Below are positions 55,126-64,000 of a DNA stretch of 64,000 nt, one piece after another. Numbering within the stretch: position 1 is the first letter of the stretch; every line of letters begins with the position of its first letter. The position numbers and the translations under genes were made by a program. Below the pieces are notes generated by a model. The model was not told the origin of the DNA and made no database searches. It saw only the letters and a program-made list of their open reading frames with translations. The stretch is from Cranoglanis bouderius (Eukaryota; Chordata; Actinopteri; Siluriformes; Cranoglanididae). The stretch spans positions 2,972,501-3,036,500 of the forward strand of contig CM042555.1 of the NCBI GenBank assembly GCA_023630585.1. Direction: 5' to 3'.

Positions 55126-57245
55126 TGAAGATAAAACACAAACTTGGAGGAAACCGCAAGCAGTGGTCACTTTCAAGGCTGTTAATGGTTACATAACAGG
55201 TGTAACTCCGGTGCACTCGGTACAGCAATCAAGCCTAAGTGCATTACGGCTTATGGACTCGTCATAAGGCTCGAGTTTATCGTACGAGTCCATATGCCAT
55301 AACGCATTAGGAGCTTGGAGCACTTCAGAGTTCCACGCCTTTGGTCGATGATTTTGATGATCATTCTCATTGTCTCCTGTGAAAACTACAAAACCTCAAT
55401 GATAGCCTCGAAGGCAACCAGAGCCTGCGATTTCTTCTTCTACAAAAGAAACAATAACTTCACCAAATTCTCAACGTGCCTCATTTTAACAAATGAACAT
55501 GAACGCTCTCATATGTACCGTCTCGTCATAGTATTATGACGTTACAATATGACTTTTTTTTCTCAAGATACTTTATTCTCGAAATATATAGCAGCATTTT
55601 TTCTTGTAATATAAGACATTGACTTACTTCTTGAAATATTACGACATTATTTTTGCAATCTTGTATTATTATATAAACAGTGGTCCTAAAACACAGTTGT
55701 AATGCGCCAAAGAATCAAGTGTTTTTAGAAGTAAAACACTGCGACTCTTTTGAGACCTGAGCTCCATCAATGTTGCATTAGGAAGCCCAAAAATAACACG
55801 ATGTCCCACTTGGAGTTGGAAACAGAGGAGGTCTGTGCTGCCTAACATCAGTCTGTGAACCGAAACACCACTGAATCAACATCCAAAACCCAACCTAACT
55901 GGGCTACAATCAGAGTGCAAAAGTATGTACACCCTCAAACGAAAGAAATTGCTCAGTCAAACCTAACATTGAATAGTCGAATAGTGCATTATACATTAAG
56001 TTACATGTAGGAGACAACGATTATCCTTAATGGCCGTTAATTGAACTATCGATGCAAAGAGAGGTTTGCAATCAATGTGCAAATTTAACTGAAAGTGCTG
56101 CTTACGCAAGTGCCTTAAACCTTTTCAAATAGATATGTAGTGTTTATCATATTTTCCAGCACAGGCTGGTTAAAAAAGTTCTGATTGGACTGAATAACAA
56201 AATATATTACAAAACATATTACACATGAGTCTACCAATTTCTTCTCCAAGGTGCAATATTTGGATATTAGGTATTATGGTAATTGTGTTGTGTTGTTTGT
56301 GATGTATTGTGTTGTAAACTGTGTTGAATGTATCATTGTGACCAAACACCAAGAGAAATTCCTAATACATGTAAATGTATGCATGTATATGACGAATAAA
56401 ATGATTTTGATTCTGATATAAAGGTTTTTGTTAGAAAGATGTGGGCCTTGAAAATCAAATGCAAATAGAAAAATACTAAACCGTTTGCAGTTTACCGCAT
56501 AATTCCTACATTTTTAGACACAAAGCTTCATCGTCACTGACTCCAACTGACTCTGGCTCACTACCTGCCATTCTGTTTTCTTTACTTTGTCAAGTTGTGC
56601 TGAAAAAACAAAACAAAACCCCATCTTGCTCTGCCTCTAACTTTTACGAGAGCCGTGACGACTTTTATGACCTGTAAAACTGGTGAGTCATAAATCATCA
56701 GCAGCAGATAGCATGTGTTCTCCGAGGCTCTGCAGACAGGACACAACGTCTTTGACACTCACATGTCACTTGCCAAAACCTGTCCCTGGGCCTCAGCGAT
56801 GACTCATGCCATGTCCAATTGCATTCAGTCAAGATTAACATTGCCAAAGCGCTAACAGTCCAAACAAAACTTTTCCATCGAAGTGGTCAGCTTTCAGAAG
56901 ATCTTAATGCACTTCCTGATTTCTGTATACAGTCAGAGGTGCGAGCGCTTTAACATGAGGTAACCAGAAGTGTGACACGGATCACGACCCTGATTAGACG
57001 GGCTAGACAGATCTGACAGATGGAGGGAGAGATTAGGAAAATAAGATGTGTGTATGAGACGTGACAGTACAACGGTCACCAAGTGATGCCAGATAGGGTC
57101 CGGGGTCAGGGTCTGTCACGGTTGACCCAGTTGACATGGTTCTCACGAACAGGTGCATTATGGGATCAGTCTTATAGAGCCAAGTCCGAGTAGGACAAAA
57201 GGAAGGACAATTAGAATAGGACACTTTAAAACAAGATAAGGCAAA
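55126..57245. other. No gene recognised
   Basis: AT-rich with short ORFs. 56380-56410 ('acgaataaaatgattttgat') resembles a retrotransposon 3' tail. 56520-56900 is GC-balanced and non-repetitive but has no splice-bounded frame. Confidence 0.5.
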
Positions 57246-57248
57246 GAG

Positions 57249-57397
57249 TCAGTGGTAGCTCAGTGGTTAAGATGTTGGGCTACTGATCAGAAGGTTGTGA
57301 GTTCAGACCCCAGCACTACCAAACTGCCACTGTGGGCCCTTAAGCAATGCCCTTAACCCTCAACTGCTCAGCTGTATAAATGCCATAAATGTAAATG
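57249..57397 (+). repeat. tRNA-derived SINE copy
   Basis: Head 'agtggtagctcagtggttaa' (A-box core TAGCTCAGTGG), then 'gatcagaaggttgtgagttc' (B-box region), 'gggcccttaagcaatgcc' and 'aactgctcagctgtataaat'. It is close to the 59667 copy. Confidence 0.8.
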
Positions 57398-57399
57398 AG

Positions 57400-57970
57400 T
57401 CAGGTGATTGACAAAAGAGGCATAAAGTGGGCAAGACTAAATGTAGGGATCATGTGCACGGGGATCATAAATAAGGCAAACAATATAGGATCAGCACCCA
57501 AGTGTTAGTAAATGCATTTAACCCTTCCTCACAGTACCCTGCCATTTCGGACAGTATCAGTCAGCATGAAGAAACGGATTACTTTATCGCCGCAAGTATG
57601 TTATAAGATTAGTCAGGACACTGTTGGGTTTCTGTGTGTAGAGTATCGTGACTCTGTGTTTAGCTGCTGGTGAGCAGGGCGATGGGAAACGGGAGGGGTG
57701 TGAGCCTCCTGCTGGGCAAACAATTAACACCTCTCCACAATAACGTTGGTACAGAGATAAAACGGACAGCACGACTAAAGTGTAAACCACCGCATACAAA
57801 ATGATAACATTTAAACATAGTAGGGTAGGTAAAACAAAGAATTCATAAAAACTCGAGTGTCTACTTTCAAATGAGACATTATCCACTACTGCAGAGTGTG
57901 ACATCACAAATAAATTCAATGCCGAACACGGGCAGAACCCAAACAGGCGCAAATTTCATTTTTGGCCTCT

Positions 57971-58001
<31 letters not shown>

Positions 58002-58130
58002 GATTTAACGTTGATAGAGTTCAGGTGTGCATTATTAGAAGTCTGAAGACATTATTATGGGGTTCATGGGTTTGAGGTTGAGGAAGCAGGCAATGATATG
58101 ACATACCCTTAGGACAGAAATTTCTCATTT
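57400..58130. other. No gene recognised; poly-A at 57973-58001
   Basis: A 122-codon minus frame at 57584-57952 has a hydrophobic middle but no splice signals or family resemblance, so it is not called. The A29 run could be a retroposon tail. Confidence 0.5.
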
Positions 58131-58136
58131 CTAATC

Positions 58137-58281
58137 ACATGACAGCTACCAACCAGGGAGGGTGAAGGGCAACACGTGCTTCATCTGAGACACGTAAAGC
58201 CACTGAAAGCTTTTCAAACTGCGTCACACAGCAGCGTAACGCGCTCTGCTGGAAAACACTAACTTTTGCTGTGATTGACAG

Positions 58282-58333
<52 letters not shown>

Positions 58334-58425
58334 GTCCCTCCCACTCAGAGAACAGGAACAATTTCGCTCTCTTGGACTCCCGGTCACGGATTGTCGTGGC
58401 ATCGTCGAGATTCGGACCTGTTTTA
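58137..58425 (+). repeat. SINE-like repeat, copy 2, containing (GA)n
   Basis: It starts 'gacagctaccaaccagggag'. A (GA)n tract of about 24 units lies at 58283-58330, right after 'gtgattgacagg', exactly where copy 1 (49202) has no tract. It ends with 'ctcttggactcccggtcacg' and 'gagattcggacctg'. Confidence 0.6.
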
Positions 58426-58743
58426 AACCCATTTCCATGACAACAAATTTAAAAACACTATATAATAACACAGGAACTGAACAGAACAGGTCGTCTGTTG
58501 AAAGAAATACGCCTCCGTTACCTCCTAAATCCCAATTTAACTCCCTTAATCAAGTGCAGAAAAAAATAGTGTGACAAGTGTATGAGTGCTTTGAGTCACT
58601 CTGGCTTCTAGCATATGATTCATGGACAATCAGACAAATTTGCGTTATGTCCGCTCATGGCAAAAACTAACTCTCAATGAGTTCTTCTGAACTGCTGCTG
58701 CTGTGTGCCACTTTAATGGCATCGGAAAAACTGAGTGTGAGGA

Positions 58744-58745
<2 letters not shown>

Positions 58746-58791
<46 letters not shown>
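58746..58791. repeat. (TG)n microsatellite
   Basis: About 22 TG units. Confidence 0.95.
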
Positions 58792-58794
<3 letters not shown>

Positions 58795-58797
<3 letters not shown>

Positions 58798-59447
58798 CGA
58801 GAGATTTTTTTTTTAGGTTAGCAGTGTTGTGTGGGCTGATTTACTACCACTGAACACATTATCCCAACTGGTTCTTGAGTGTTGTTGGCCTCTTGCCGGA
58901 AAGAAGTGTGTACATCTGATAACACTAAGCTCTCTTACACACACGCTTTTGTCTCTGTAGTGTGTGTTTATAATACACTTTAGGCATCAATGACTGGGGA
59001 CCGGAAAAAAATAAAAAATACTGGTGCTATTTGTGTGCATTTCACTTGTTGCTGGAGCTTGTTTCTGTGATACAGGAAACAGAAAATCCAAACAAAACAG
59101 TACAATGTTCAGATATTTTATTAATTAATTAATTTTATTTTTATTGCGCGCTGAGAAAGAGTTTTATTTACAGAGCAAAGACAAATGGTAGTCAATTTTC
59201 CAATTTTCAACCAAAGACCAAATTTTCGTCTTTGCCGTTAACGCGATTTTTTGCTGTGCAGTCTCGAGTTCGTGATTTGGGATAGAATACGGCGTAATTC
59301 ATCGAAGTTCGGTTATCGGCCTGAAGTCATCAGCTTCCATCATCAGCTAGCTTATTTTTTTAGAGCACGAGTCATTAACTGGCAGACCACGACAAATTAT
59401 TGCACAGGGTTCGAACCAAGAACTCGAAAAATACTGTAGCATGACCG

Positions 59448-59450
<3 letters not shown>
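58795..59450. other. No gene recognised
   Basis: AT-rich. No splice-bounded frame. Confidence 0.55.

Positions 59451-59453
<3 letters not shown>

Positions 59454-59537
<84 letters not shown>
59454..59537. repeat. (TA)n microsatellite, about 42 units
   Basis: The longest TA tract in the window, uninterrupted and fully self-complementary. Confidence 0.97.
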
Positions 59538-59542
<5 letters not shown>

Positions 59543-59666
59543 CCTGACTGCAGATCAGCAACTCTACTTTATTAAATCTGAGCCATCGTGGCTTCATGTA
59601 AATGATTTGGCTGAAGGCATCTCATCAAGGAAGGGAAGAGTTTTTAAGAGCTTTTGTTTTCTTCAA

Positions 59667-59825
59667 GGGGCGGTGGTAGCTCAGTGGTTAAGACATTGGC
59701 CTACTGATCAGAAGGTCATGAGTTTAAACCCCCAGCACTGCCATACCACCACTGTTGGGCCCTTGAGCAAGGCCCTTAACCCTCAACTGCTCAGATGTAT
59801 AAATGAAATAAGGAAATCTGCCAAA
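59667..59825 (+). repeat. tRNA-derived SINE copy
   Basis: 'ggggcggtggtagctcagtg' head with A-box core, 'gatcagaaggtcatgagttt' B-box region, 'gggcccttgagcaaggccc' body and a short 3' end. This is the best preserved of the three copies. Confidence 0.85.
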
Positions 59826-59829
59826 TGTA

Positions 59830-60680
59830 AAGACTTTCTTAGATTTTTTTTTTGTATTTTATTTACGCATTTTATTTACATGACTAACAACCTGATAACA
59901 TAGCTTAACGATGAAAAAAACTAGACGGAGAAGTGTGCGTTTATTCTCGGCTTCAAGTTCAAAACATATGTCTCATCTGTTCCGACTCCCTGACCCCAGT
60001 CAAAAGTGGTGACGTGAAGCACTATTCACGAACCATGTGTTTTATTTAGGCAGATAAAGTAATCGTTCATGGTTACGCATTAAACGGTAACTCTTGTTGC
60101 TGCTTATTCATGTCCGTTACTTATTTAGACCTTTGTAAGCGAATACTTTTATGTTGCTGGATCTTCAAAAAGTACCCATGCTACAGAGTCTATAGTTCCC
60201 GGTTGCTTAGTAACAGTATTTTCAGAGCTGTAACCATCTGAATCCTGAACACATCGCTTGCTTGTTTTAAACCGTCAAAAGCACGAGGTCCGGAGTTTCT
60301 TGTAAACACAACATCATTTCTTGTCACTGTAGCTGTCGGTAATTAAAGTCTCTAATACGCCTCTTCTCCTTCTCTACCTCTATAATCTGTTCATTCCAGT
60401 GGACCGGCACTCGGTTTCTGACAGATGACACACAGATACGTGCCAGGACAGTAAGTAATGGAGCAGGGACTACGAGTAAAGTAAACAGGTCCACAGCTGG
60501 GCAGATACTTGTTTGGTGTTGAGGACGCTTTGTAGTGGCAATATTTCATCTTTGGTGGACCTGAAGCTGAGGAAATGTCAGAAAATTGTCAGCCTTGGTG
60601 CTTCGACTTGATACTTTTTTAAAATGATACATGATTTACGTATGCATGGGGATATTTTTAACAAAGTACTAGAAAAATAT
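59830..60680. other. No gene recognised
   Basis: Unremarkable AT-rich DNA. T runs at about 59840. Confidence 0.55.
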
Positions 60681-60687
60681 TAATACC

Positions 60688-61168
60688 CCACGGAAAATGC
60701 GTTAGCACGCTTGCCTCGCAACTCCAGGGTCGGGGGTTCAAATCCCGCCTCCGCCCTGTGTGCGCAGAGCTTGCATGGTTTCCTCGTCTCTTGGTGGTTT
60801 CCTCTGGGTACTCCAGTTTCCTCCGCCAGTCCAAAGACACGTGTTTTAGTTGCAACCACACCAGTATTTAGTCAGGGTGGGTGCTGATGTTGATACTCAG
60901 GATGGGATCAGTACATCACAACCTTTTATAATCCCTCCACTGATAAATTGTCAGTCCGAATGACACAATATGTAAAGATGTAGGCTGACTGGCATTTCCA
61001 AATTGTCTACAGTGTGTGAATGGGTGTGTACGATTGTACCCTGCGATGGGTTGGCACCCCGTCCAGGATGTCCCCAGCCTTGTGCCCGGAGTCCCCTGGG
61101 ATAGGCTCCAGGCTCCCCGCAACCCTGTGTGGGATAAGTGGTATGGAAAATGGATGGATGGATGGATG
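60688..61168 (+). repeat. Second tRNA-derived SINE family, interrupted
   Basis: Head 'gcgttagcacgcttgcctcg' with a perfect B box (GGTTCAAATCCC at about 60736), 'ggtactccagtttcctccgc' body, then an insert (60849-60980). It resumes at 'taggctgactggcatttcc', 'ctgcgatgggttggcacccc' and 'gggataggctccaggctcc', ending in GGAT repeats (about 61153-61168). Confidence 0.85.
60849..60980. repeat. Segment inserted in the SINE, repeated at 61749-61856
   Basis: 132 bp starting 'gttgcaaccacaccagtatt' and ending 'cacaatatgtaaagatg'. It interrupts the SINE body and recurs in direct orientation about 0.9 kb away without one 24-bp stretch. Confidence 0.9.
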
Positions 61169-61278
61169 TACCAATCCCAACCTTTCCATTTTAACGCAAT
61201 ACACAATACTCATCCAATGCTGACATCCTCTAAGTAACCTAACGACTCTGTGCAAGCTTCTGCTTCTGTTGCCTGTAG

Positions 61279-61745
61279 TGATGGGAATTCCGGCTCTTTT
61301 CACCGAGTCAAATCATTTGCCTCAGCTCACTGATAAAAGTCAGCTCTCCCAAATGATTCACAGCACAGTTTACAATATTTTGATCAGTAACGGTTCTGTT
61401 GTGCCCGTTCTACCTTCTAATGCTGATATTTGTGCTTTGTTAAGAAGATATATTTCCATTTATCCTGGAAACTGATCATGGTAAACCTCTAATACACACT
61501 TGAATTTATACAGTGCATTTTCAACCATCTCTGTCATGCTGCTTCACATACACAGCTGGGAGACAAACACAGATGTTGAAAAGACGTTTCCATGGAAGCA
61601 TTTCGATTAAATTACATGACAAGAGTAATGGAATTGCCTTGCTCTATAAAAAAGGGGAAAAAGGTTCCCCTAAAACGCTCTAACGCTCCCAACATTCATC
61701 TAAAAGGCCTGACTCGAAGAGTCGACTCATCGAATCATTCGCAAA
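61279..61745. repeat. Probable hAT-like relic (H2)
   Basis: It opens 'agtgatgggaattccggctc' and 'cgagtcaaatcatttg', and closes 'gactcgaagagtcgactc' and 'gaatcattcgcaaacgag', so the two ends share inverted words. Related to the opening of H1 at 20051. Confidence 0.4.
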
Positions 61746-61748
61746 CGA

Positions 61749-61856
61749 GTTGCCACCACATCAGTATTTGGTCAGGATGGGATCAGTAAATCACTACCTT
61801 TTATAATCCCTCCACTGATAAATTGTCAGTCTGAACGACACAATATGTAAAGATGG
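61749..61856. repeat. Second copy of the 60849 segment
   Basis: 108 bp starting 'gttgccaccacatcagtatt' and ending 'cacaatatgtaaagatg'. Direct orientation. It immediately follows the right end of H2. Confidence 0.9.
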
Positions 61857-61859
61857 ATT

Positions 61860-62185
61860 CGTGAGGTGGAAGAGCTCCTTAATGAACTCAATATTATACA
61901 TCATTAATGATGGCACTGAGCTGTGTGTTATAAATGAATGATCCTGCCTATGTATCATTATGAGAGAATAAATCCAGACAAATTTAATGAGGTCCTTAAT
62001 CAGATCTTATAAGCAGTTTAATGAGACGTCTCGAGTGGACACGATGACATCATGCGAGGTTTCCGTGTCCAAGCCGCGAGTTCGAAAGACCACAGAATAT
62101 CCTAAATCCATCAGTTCATTAGATTCATATGGTTGGAGGTGTGTGAAAGGTGTGTTTGTGTGTGCGCTGAGCAGGGGTAAATTTG
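61860..62185. other. No gene recognised
   Basis: Short frames only. Confidence 0.5.
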
Positions 62186-62189
62186 GCTG

Positions 62190-62735
62190 TAGACGGTCTG
62201 CTCTTGGGCTGAATTTGATGGGACGGCCAGTCCTGGACTAATTGGCAGTCGTTTGAAATCTGCACCACTTGTAGATGATTTTCCTCACAGTGGAATGATG
62301 CATTTCAAATAATCTGGAGATCTATTCAAATCCCTTGCCAGACTCACAGGCTTCCACCTTGGCATGATGACACCACACACCTCAATAACAAAGTGAACAC
62401 CAGACACCAGATTATGAGAGAGGTATAAATAAGACAGGCACCCAATCTTCAACACCTGATTCTAATTTTATGGATTTGAAGGTGTGATATATGTAGGGGT
62501 GTACTTACGTTTGCCATGTGACTGATCTGTTTTCTTTTTGTCAATTTAAATTACTGTGAAAATTACTACAGAATGTCAGTTTTATGTGTCATTTGATAGA
62601 GTGTATCACCTTTCTTAATAGGCCCTGTTTCAAAGAGGATCAAATGTTTGCTTCTCTAAATATGTAAAAAAAAAAAAAAAAACACACAAAACAACCATTT
62701 CCATGGGGTGTACTTATTTCTTCACATGACTGTAT
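62190..62735 (-). mobile_element. Tc1/mariner relic, one end with part of transposase start
   Basis: The right terminus 'ggggtgtacttatttcttca' plus 'catgactgta' (62705-62734) and an inner repeat 'aggggtgtacttacgtttgc' (about 62495-62514) give an IR/DR-like end. On the minus strand the words before it ('gccaaggtggaagcctgtg', 'ggactggccgtcccat') resemble a Tc1 transposase N-terminus. The left half is missing. Confidence 0.75.
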
Positions 62736-62739
62736 GCAG

Positions 62740-63046
62740 AAGAGGGTGGATAGCGTTTTTCTCCAAGCTGCCCTGTGAGGCAGCCTGAACAGCCATTTAA
62801 AATGATCTGAAGACTGATGTGAGGTGTTGATGTGAGTCTTGGAGGAAGTATGTGTTTGTCCCACCCTCCTAAGCTGGTAGCCGTGATAGTCATAGAGGTG
62901 AAGTAGCTAGTGGGTGGGAATTGGCAAAACCAGATTGGAGGGGGAAAAAAGAGAAAAGTATACACGATATAATGGGAACCACTCTAGCAACATAAAAAGG
63001 GTGTAGCTAAGTGTTGGCCAATAAGACATTATCATTATTATTATTA

Positions 63047-63089
<43 letters not shown>

Positions 63090-63690
63090 AAAGTGCGGTT
63101 ACAAATGTCACATGATGTCACATGAACAAGTTGGTAAATTTCAATGTGCTGTTATAGACTAGTTTGAATAATAAGTAAAGGCCACTACAACATCTCTGGG
63201 AAATCTGAAAATTCATTGAATCATTTTCTATGGATGTGGGTTAATATTTTGGTTCAGCTCAGATTAACACCCCAATAAAGTCATTGGGTATCACCTGGCC
63301 ACCCCTGGTTTAGTGCCTTTTATTTCTGACACTCTACTAACTCTAGGGCCTAAATCCCAATTAACCTTTAACTGTTAAATGGATAGTATAAAACCAGGTT
63401 GGTTTAATTCTATGAAATATACTGTATGTGCAGCACACAATAGCCTACTAAATTATAAAAAAGGCGTCATTTAGATCATTTTTGCTCCTTCTTTGCAAGG
63501 AAAGAAAGAGTGACAAAAATGAAATAGAAAGCAATGCAATAAAGGAAGAGTGACCAAACTGTAATAAGATTGAGTGAAAGAAAGGAAAGATAATAAAGGT
63601 ATAGAGTGAATGGGAGCGTCTCACTTCCGCAAACAGAGGCTGAGCTGAGACGCGCGTGCACCTTGACAACGGATCTCGAGATGTCACACT
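62740..63690. other. No gene recognised; (ATT)n at 63029-63088
   Basis: About 19 ATT units with one ATC interruption. The rest is AT-rich without coding signal. 63600-63680 becomes GC-richer ahead of the CA tract. Confidence 0.6.
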
Positions 63691-63693
63691 CAT

Positions 63694-63725
<32 letters not shown>
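63694..63725. repeat. (CA)n microsatellite
   Basis: About 16 CA units. Confidence 0.9.
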
Positions 63726-63728
<3 letters not shown>

Positions 63729-63892
63729 CTCTGGTTTTCCTTCTTCTCCGTCTCTGTTCCTCTTTTACTGAATCTTACCCATTCATGCATTTCCTCGTGC
63801 TGTCGGGTATTCATTCACGCGCTCCCCGGTTCATTCACACTTTTTTCGTTTCTTTCTTTCTTTCTTTTTTTTTTTTTTTTTACTCACCACAG

Positions 63893-63992
63893 CTGTCTTT
63901 TCGGAGGGATGCAATCGTCTTTGTTGGACGCGGTCACTCCCATAGCCATCTGCATAACCGTGATGTATTTCTGGTACTTCATGTTACAGTAG
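63893..63992 (+). CDS. Candidate exon with a 27-codon membrane micropeptide ORF
   Basis: A long pyrimidine tract (63841-63880) and 'ctcaccacag' make a convincing acceptor. Then an ATG at 63909 opens MQSSLLDAVTPIAI, continues as a hydrophobic segment rich in Val, Ile, Tyr, Phe and Trp, and stops at TAG 63990-63992. One transmembrane helix fills most of the peptide. It could be a micropeptide, part of a 5' UTR, or chance. The window ends right after. Confidence 0.3.
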
Positions 63993-64000
63993 GTTACAGT

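Noticed and set aside
57584..57952. 122-codon minus-strand ORF with hydrophobic stretch
   Set aside because: Hydrophobicity follows from A-rich plus-strand DNA; no start context, splice sites or homology recognised.
59667..59760. Possible functional tRNA gene
   Set aside because: Only the promoter boxes resemble tRNA; no cloverleaf closure, and the body continues as a SINE present in several copies.

Overview
The window looks like non-coding, repeat-rich DNA from a bony fish. It has degenerate Tc1/mariner transposons of several lineages, tRNA-derived SINEs, non-LTR retrotransposon tails, palindromic DNA-transposon relics, and very dense CA, GA, TA, AAT, GATA and TTTC microsatellites. The mix of repeats is what I would expect of an otophysan fish such as a catfish. 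That assignment rests on family resemblance recalled from general knowledge, not on a search. There is no bacterial gene organisation, no CRISPR array and no complete protein gene.

Layout. 1-3.1 kb: two retrotransposon 3' tails, each running into GA/GACA satellite, then CA, GA and poly-C tracts. 4.7-10.5 kb: old interspersed repeats and two candidate minus-strand exons (5613-5729 and a start exon at 9016-9042). 12.5-16.3 kb: a 570-bp pyrimidine tract, a Tc1 with a broken transposase, a candidate minus-strand exon (14887-15018), and a second Tc1 reduced to its N-terminus plus the QQDN motif. 16.7-28 kb: several copies of a palindromic family (called P here) and of a short CRE-bearing element (called K here), a reverse-oriented Tc1, a SINE and a retrotransposon tail. 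28-47 kb: long microsatellites, more P and K copies, one candidate exon with a strong acceptor (35656-35812), a Tc1 relic, and a repeat that carries a small start-exon-like ORF. 47-52.9 kb: a large minus-strand Tc1, a LINE ORF2 relic, a candidate two-exon plus-strand gene (51263-51531) and the best single minus-strand exon (52736-52883). 53-64 kb: SINEs, one interrupted by a segment that recurs 0.9 kb away, a Tc1 end, and a possible membrane micropeptide exon at the right edge.

The likeliest reading is intergenic or large-intron DNA. Four minus-strand exon candidates have splice phases that could be chained (52.8 kb, then 14.9 kb, then 5.7 kb, with 9.0 kb as a separate phase-0 start), but nothing in the window proves they belong to one gene. 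None of the candidate proteins was recognised. All transposases seen carry disabling changes. Repeat edges are approximate unless a terminal motif is named.
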